The notes under the pieces: model-generated
The model's input: only the letters and a program-made list of their open reading frames with translations
The model's database searches: none
Told to the model about the DNA's origin: nothing
Position numbers and translations under genes: made by a program
In this document: in pieces, positions 6,729 through 9,303 of the stretch
Numbering within the stretch: the first letter of the stretch is position 1
Layout: every line of letters starts with the position of its first letter
Origin: Chloroflexota bacterium
Lineage (GTDB): Bacteria; Chloroflexota; Limnocylindria; Limnocylindrales; CSP1-4
Direction: 5' to 3'
NCBI GenBank assembly: GCA_013696945.1
Contig: JACCXQ010000034.1
Coordinates: forward strand, 1-9,303
DNA: 9,303 bases

Positions 6729-7919
6729 ATGAAGATCGGGCTCGTCACGCCCTACATCTACCCGCTTCCGGGCGGGGTGAATGCACACGTCGCGAAGCTG
6801 TACGAGAACCTCATCGGGCGGGGCCATGACGTCCGGATCCTGAGCTCCACGCACGGCGCGCAGAAGAGCAGCGAGGGCGACGTCATCCGTCTCGGCTACG
6901 GCTTCAGCGTCCCTACGAACGGATCGGTCGGCACCCTCACGTTCTCGCACCGCTACCGCTCACTGGTGCAGGAGGTGCTCGACCGTGAGCGCTTCGACCT
7001 GCTCCACCTGCACGAGCCGTTCGTGCCGTTCCTGTCGCTGCAGTTGCTGCGCTTCTCGACCAGCGTCAACATCGCCACCTTCCATGCCTATGCCGGCTGG
7101 AGCCCCTCGTACGAGTTCGGGAAACGCGCACTCCAGGGCTACGCCCGGCGACTGGACGGGCGGATCGCGGTGAGCGCCGCCGCGCGCCACTTCATCGATC
7201 GCTACTTCCCGGGCGACTACAAGGTCATCCCGAATGGCGTGGACCTGCGCCAGTACCAGGGCGTGGTGCCGTTCGCCCGGTGGCGCGACGGCACCGCCAA
7301 CATCCTGTACGTCGGCCGGTTCGAGAACCGCAAGGGCGTGCTCTATCTGCTCAAGGCTTATCGGGTGCTGCGCAAGCAGGGGTTCGACTGCCGGCTGCTC
7401 CTCGTCGGATCAGGCCCGCAGGAGCGCGAGGCGCGCCGTTACGTCGCCACCCGGCGGCTGCAGGGCGTGGAATTCCTTGGCCGCGTCAGCGACGTGGACA
7501 AGGCGCGCTACTTCGCGACCGCGGACGTCTACGTGTCACCGGCGACCGGGCAGGAGTCGTTCGGGATAGTGCTCCTCGAGGCGATGGCCGCCGGGACGCC
7601 CATCGTGTGCAGCGATATCCACGGTTACAAAGGGGTCGTCCGTCGCGGCGAGCAGGCGCTCCTGGTGCCACCGCGCGATCACCTTGCACTCGTCGAGGCC
7701 ATCGGGCGGCTCCTCGCCGACCCCGAGCTCCGGGGACGCATGGCGGCGTCGGGACGCGAGCGTGCCGTCCAATTCTCGTGGGAGAACATCACCGCCAAGG
7801 TCGACGACTACTACGGGTTCGTCATCCGCCGGCTCGCGGCACAGGGTCAGCTGCCGAGCGGGTTCCGCGCCGAGATCCCTGTGGCGCCGCGCGCCCAACC
7901 GGTCGGCCTCGCGAAGTAG
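6729..7919 (+). CDS. pimA: PimA-like phosphatidylinositol alpha-mannosyltransferase (GT4, GT-B fold)
   Basis: This 396-residue retaining glycosyltransferase probably transfers mannose from GDP-mannose to phosphatidylinositol on the cytoplasmic face of the membrane, the first committed step of PIM synthesis. The N-terminal Rossmann domain opens with MKIGLVTPY and the loop PGGVNAHV at 14-21, which has the same spacing as mycobacterial PimA. LHEPFVPFLSL (94-104) and ATFHAY (116-121, with H119) also parallel PimA (HEPNAPSLS, ATFH). In the C-terminal domain, IPNGVD is at 167-172. GRFENRKG (196-203) supplies the Arg and Lys that contact the nucleotide diphosphate. ESFGIVLLEAMAAGTP (276-291) is the GT4 E-x7-E signature. 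Length is close to PimA (about 380). The gene ends in tandem stops, TAG then TAA (7917-7922). A GT4 enzyme using another sugar or lipid is the alternative, but the context favours PimA. Confidence 0.83.
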   Translation: MKIGLVTPYIYPLPGGVNAHVAKLYENLIGRGHDVRILSSTHGAQKSSEGDVIRLGYGFSVPTNGSVGTLTFSHRYRSLVQEVLDRERFDLLHLHEPFVPFLSLQLLRFSTSVNIATFHAYAGWSPSYEFGKRALQGYARRLDGRIAVSAAARHFIDRYFPGDYKVIPNGVDLRQYQGVVPFARWRDGTANILYVGRFENRKGVLYLLKAYRVLRKQGFDCRLLLVGSGPQEREARRYVATRRLQGVEFLGRVSDVDKARYFATADVYVSPATGQESFGIVLLEAMAAGTPIVCSDIHGYKGVVRRGEQALLVPPRDHLALVEAIGRLLADPELRGRMAASGRERAVQFSWENITAKVDDYYGFVIRRLAAQGQLPSGFRAEIPVAPRAQPVGLAK

Positions 7920-7933
7920 TAACGGGAGGGGCG

Positions 7934-9303
7934 TCAGACCGTGTCGCCGATCGGATCGATCTCGGCGCCCCGCGCTCGGGCACCACGCCAGGATCGGGCC
8001 GCCACCATGGTCACAAGGACAAGCGCGGCCACGGCGGCGGCGATGGCCACCGTGCCGATGCCGAAGAAGTCACGACCGGACGCGGGATCCAGGTTGACGG
8101 CGAACTGGAAGTCGTAGTTCCAGGTCGGCAGAAGGCCGAGGTATGCCTGGGCCACGGTGTTCGGGAGCGGCAGCCCGGTCAGGTTCGGATACCAGAGTGC
8201 GAAGAAGAGGATGGCCGCGCCGATCATGCCGATGACCCAGCGCCGTGGGTCCCGCGCCCGCGCCGCCAGGTATGCCGGCCCAGCGAGCAGCAGTAGGGCG
8301 ACGATGGCCAGGATCTCAGCCTGGATCGGCACGTCGAAGACCGGGCGTGGGCTCAACCACAGCGACGCCACAGCCGCCAGGATCGCCGTCGCAAGGCTCA
8401 CGGCCGTGAGCGCCGCGAGCAGTGAGATCTCGTAGTCGCGCGTCTGGGTCCTGATCCGTAGGAGCGGTCCCGCGCCGCGCGTCCGCGCCTGTGTCCAGAT
8501 GAGCCAAGCGATGGCGCCTGCACCGATGAGCACCACGATGGTCGCGGCGAGTGCCGATTCGGCGACCGTCAGGGTACGGACCAGCGGACCGCACGCGACG
8601 CCATCCGGATGGACCGCGTTCGTGCCCGCGAGAGAGCAGAGCGGCTGGCGCATCAACCAGAGGACCGGCGGCCCGAGGATGGCAACGGCGCCCGCGACAC
8701 GAGCGAGCAGGTACGTCCGGGTCGACGCGCCGTGCCACAGCTCGGCGAGGAAGTAGGCCAGCGCCAGGACGGCGAACGGAAGGCTCGTGAAGACGTGGTA
8801 CTGGAACGTCGCCCGGTCGATACGCGCCCAAGGAAGCCAGAGGCAGGCGATGCCGAGCACGAGCATCGTCAGTGGGAGGCTCCGACGCACCCAGGCCTGC
8901 CACGCCGCGAACGCGACGGCGGGGATGGCCATCCAGAAGATGACCAGGTTGCCCGTGTCGTGGATCACTCCGGTCGTCGAGTTGGCGAAGCCGTCCTGAT
9001 GGAACCAGACCGGCTTGAGGTCGAGCGGCCATGCCCACCACGGGGATGAAGCGGCGTGCGTCGCGCGGAGCTCGTCGTGGTAGTGGTACATGCTCGCGGT
9101 CAGATCGGCCAGTGTCTGGCCCGTGTTGCCCGGCGGCCAGTCGTCCAGGATCCGATTGCCGAGCTCGACCCACGGCAGGTAGCTGATGACGTAGATGCCG
9201 AAGGGGATCGCGGCCAGACAGACCAACGCGTAGAGCCAGGGGATGCCCGCCGCCCAGCCCGGCCGGAGCCAGCCGCTGGGCGCGGTCGCCGGCACGGGCT
9301 CGC
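7934..9303 (-). CDS. PMT-family (GT39) protein O-mannosyltransferase, C-terminal part only
   Basis: This polytopic membrane protein uses a polyprenyl-phosphate sugar, usually mannose, to glycosylate proteins on the outer face of the membrane. About 455 codons are visible and the frame is open to the window edge, so the N-terminal catalytic domain with its acidic motif lies outside. Numbered from the GTG at 9295, visible PMT features are the extracytoplasmic segment MYHYHDELRATH (69-80) with PWWAWPL (85-91) and PVWF (95-98), then DTGNLVIFW (113-121). RATFQYHVFTSLPFAVLAL (161-179) and the late W-Y-P-N-L-T-G-L-P-L-P and T-W-N-Y-D-F-Q-F blocks also match. Many membrane helices follow. The part after about residue 190 is longer than in mycobacterial Pmt and carries two Cys in the extracytoplasmic loop around 220-238 that could pair. 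It converges on the lipid operon with only 14 bases between the stops. GTG 9295 is probably internal. Confidence 0.78.
   Translation of the reverse strand, partial: EPVPATAPSGWLRPGWAAGIPWLYALVCLAAIPFGIYVISYLPWVELGNRILDDWPPGNTGQTLADLTASMYHYHDELRATHAASSPWWAWPLDLKPVWFHQDGFANSTTGVIHDTGNLVIFWMAIPAVAFAAWQAWVRRSLPLTMLVLGIACLWLPWARIDRATFQYHVFTSLPFAVLALAYFLAELWHGASTRTYLLARVAGAVAILGPPVLWLMRQPLCSLAGTNAVHPDGVACGPLVRTLTVAESALAATIVVLIGAGAIAWLIWTQARTRGAGPLLRIRTQTRDYEISLLAALTAVSLATAILAAVASLWLSPRPVFDVPIQAEILAIVALLLLAGPAYLAARARDPRRWVIGMIGAAILFFALWYPNLTGLPLPNTVAQAYLGLLPTWNYDFQFAVNLDPASGRDFFGIGTVAIAAAVAALVLVTMVAARSWRGARARGAEIDPIGDTV

Noticed and set aside
7945..7967. Inverted repeat CGCCGA-N11-TCGGCG near the convergent stops as a bidirectional terminator
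   Set aside because: It lies inside the last codons of the PMT gene, has only a 6-base stem with an 11-base loop, and no T-tract on either strand.
1..9303. Search for mobile elements, CRISPR repeats, tRNA or rRNA
   Set aside because: No direct-repeat arrays, transposase motifs, terminal inverted repeats or tRNA-like cloverleaf sequences were recognised by eye, and base composition looks even throughout.

Overview
The window is uniformly G+C-rich, with strong G/C preference at third codon positions, and holds a dense set of co-directional, often overlapping genes. The main content is an apparently single transcription unit on the plus strand (about 1411 to 7922). It looks like a pathway for phosphatidylinositol and acylated phosphatidylinositol mannoside (PIM) glycolipids, as in the mycobacterial envelope. 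The host is likely a high-G+C monoderm-type bacterium. Actinomycetota is one option. The layout differs from the mycobacterial PIM locus: no HIT gene, ino1 inside the cluster, two acyltransferases and a PHP phosphoesterase. I therefore lean to Chloroflexota (Limnocylindria-like) or a deep actinobacterial lineage. This taxonomic call is inference only.

Layout. On the minus strand, 1-1006 is the N-terminal part of a DHA2-type MFS transporter running off the left edge. A roughly 500-base gap (1007-1504) carries a good sigma70-type promoter facing right (TTGACG, 17-bp spacer, TAGTAT). Next on the plus strand come an ArsR-type winged-helix regulator (1505-1873), a CDP-alcohol phosphatidyltransferase resembling phosphatidylinositol-phosphate synthase (1870-2565), inositol-3-phosphate synthase (2570-3838), two tandem LpxL/PatA-like acyltransferases (3967-4887 and 4884-5915), a PHP phosphoesterase (5915-6703) and a PimA-like GT4 mannosyltransferase (6729-7919). 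Convergent on the minus strand, 7934-9303 is the C-terminal part of a PMT-family (GT39) protein mannosyltransferase whose catalytic N-terminus lies beyond the right edge.

How the genes may work together. Ino1 makes inositol phosphate from glucose-6-phosphate. The CDP-alcohol transferase joins it to CDP-diacylglycerol to give phosphatidylinositol phosphate. A phosphatase, for which the PHP protein is an attractive candidate, would release phosphatidylinositol. The PimA-like enzyme adds mannose from GDP-mannose, and the two acyltransferases could acylate the product. The first gene encodes a possible autoregulator translationally coupled to the lipid synthase. The neighbouring PMT gene adds a second mannose-using envelope function.

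I see no rRNA, tRNA, CRISPR array, insertion sequence or phage gene in the window.
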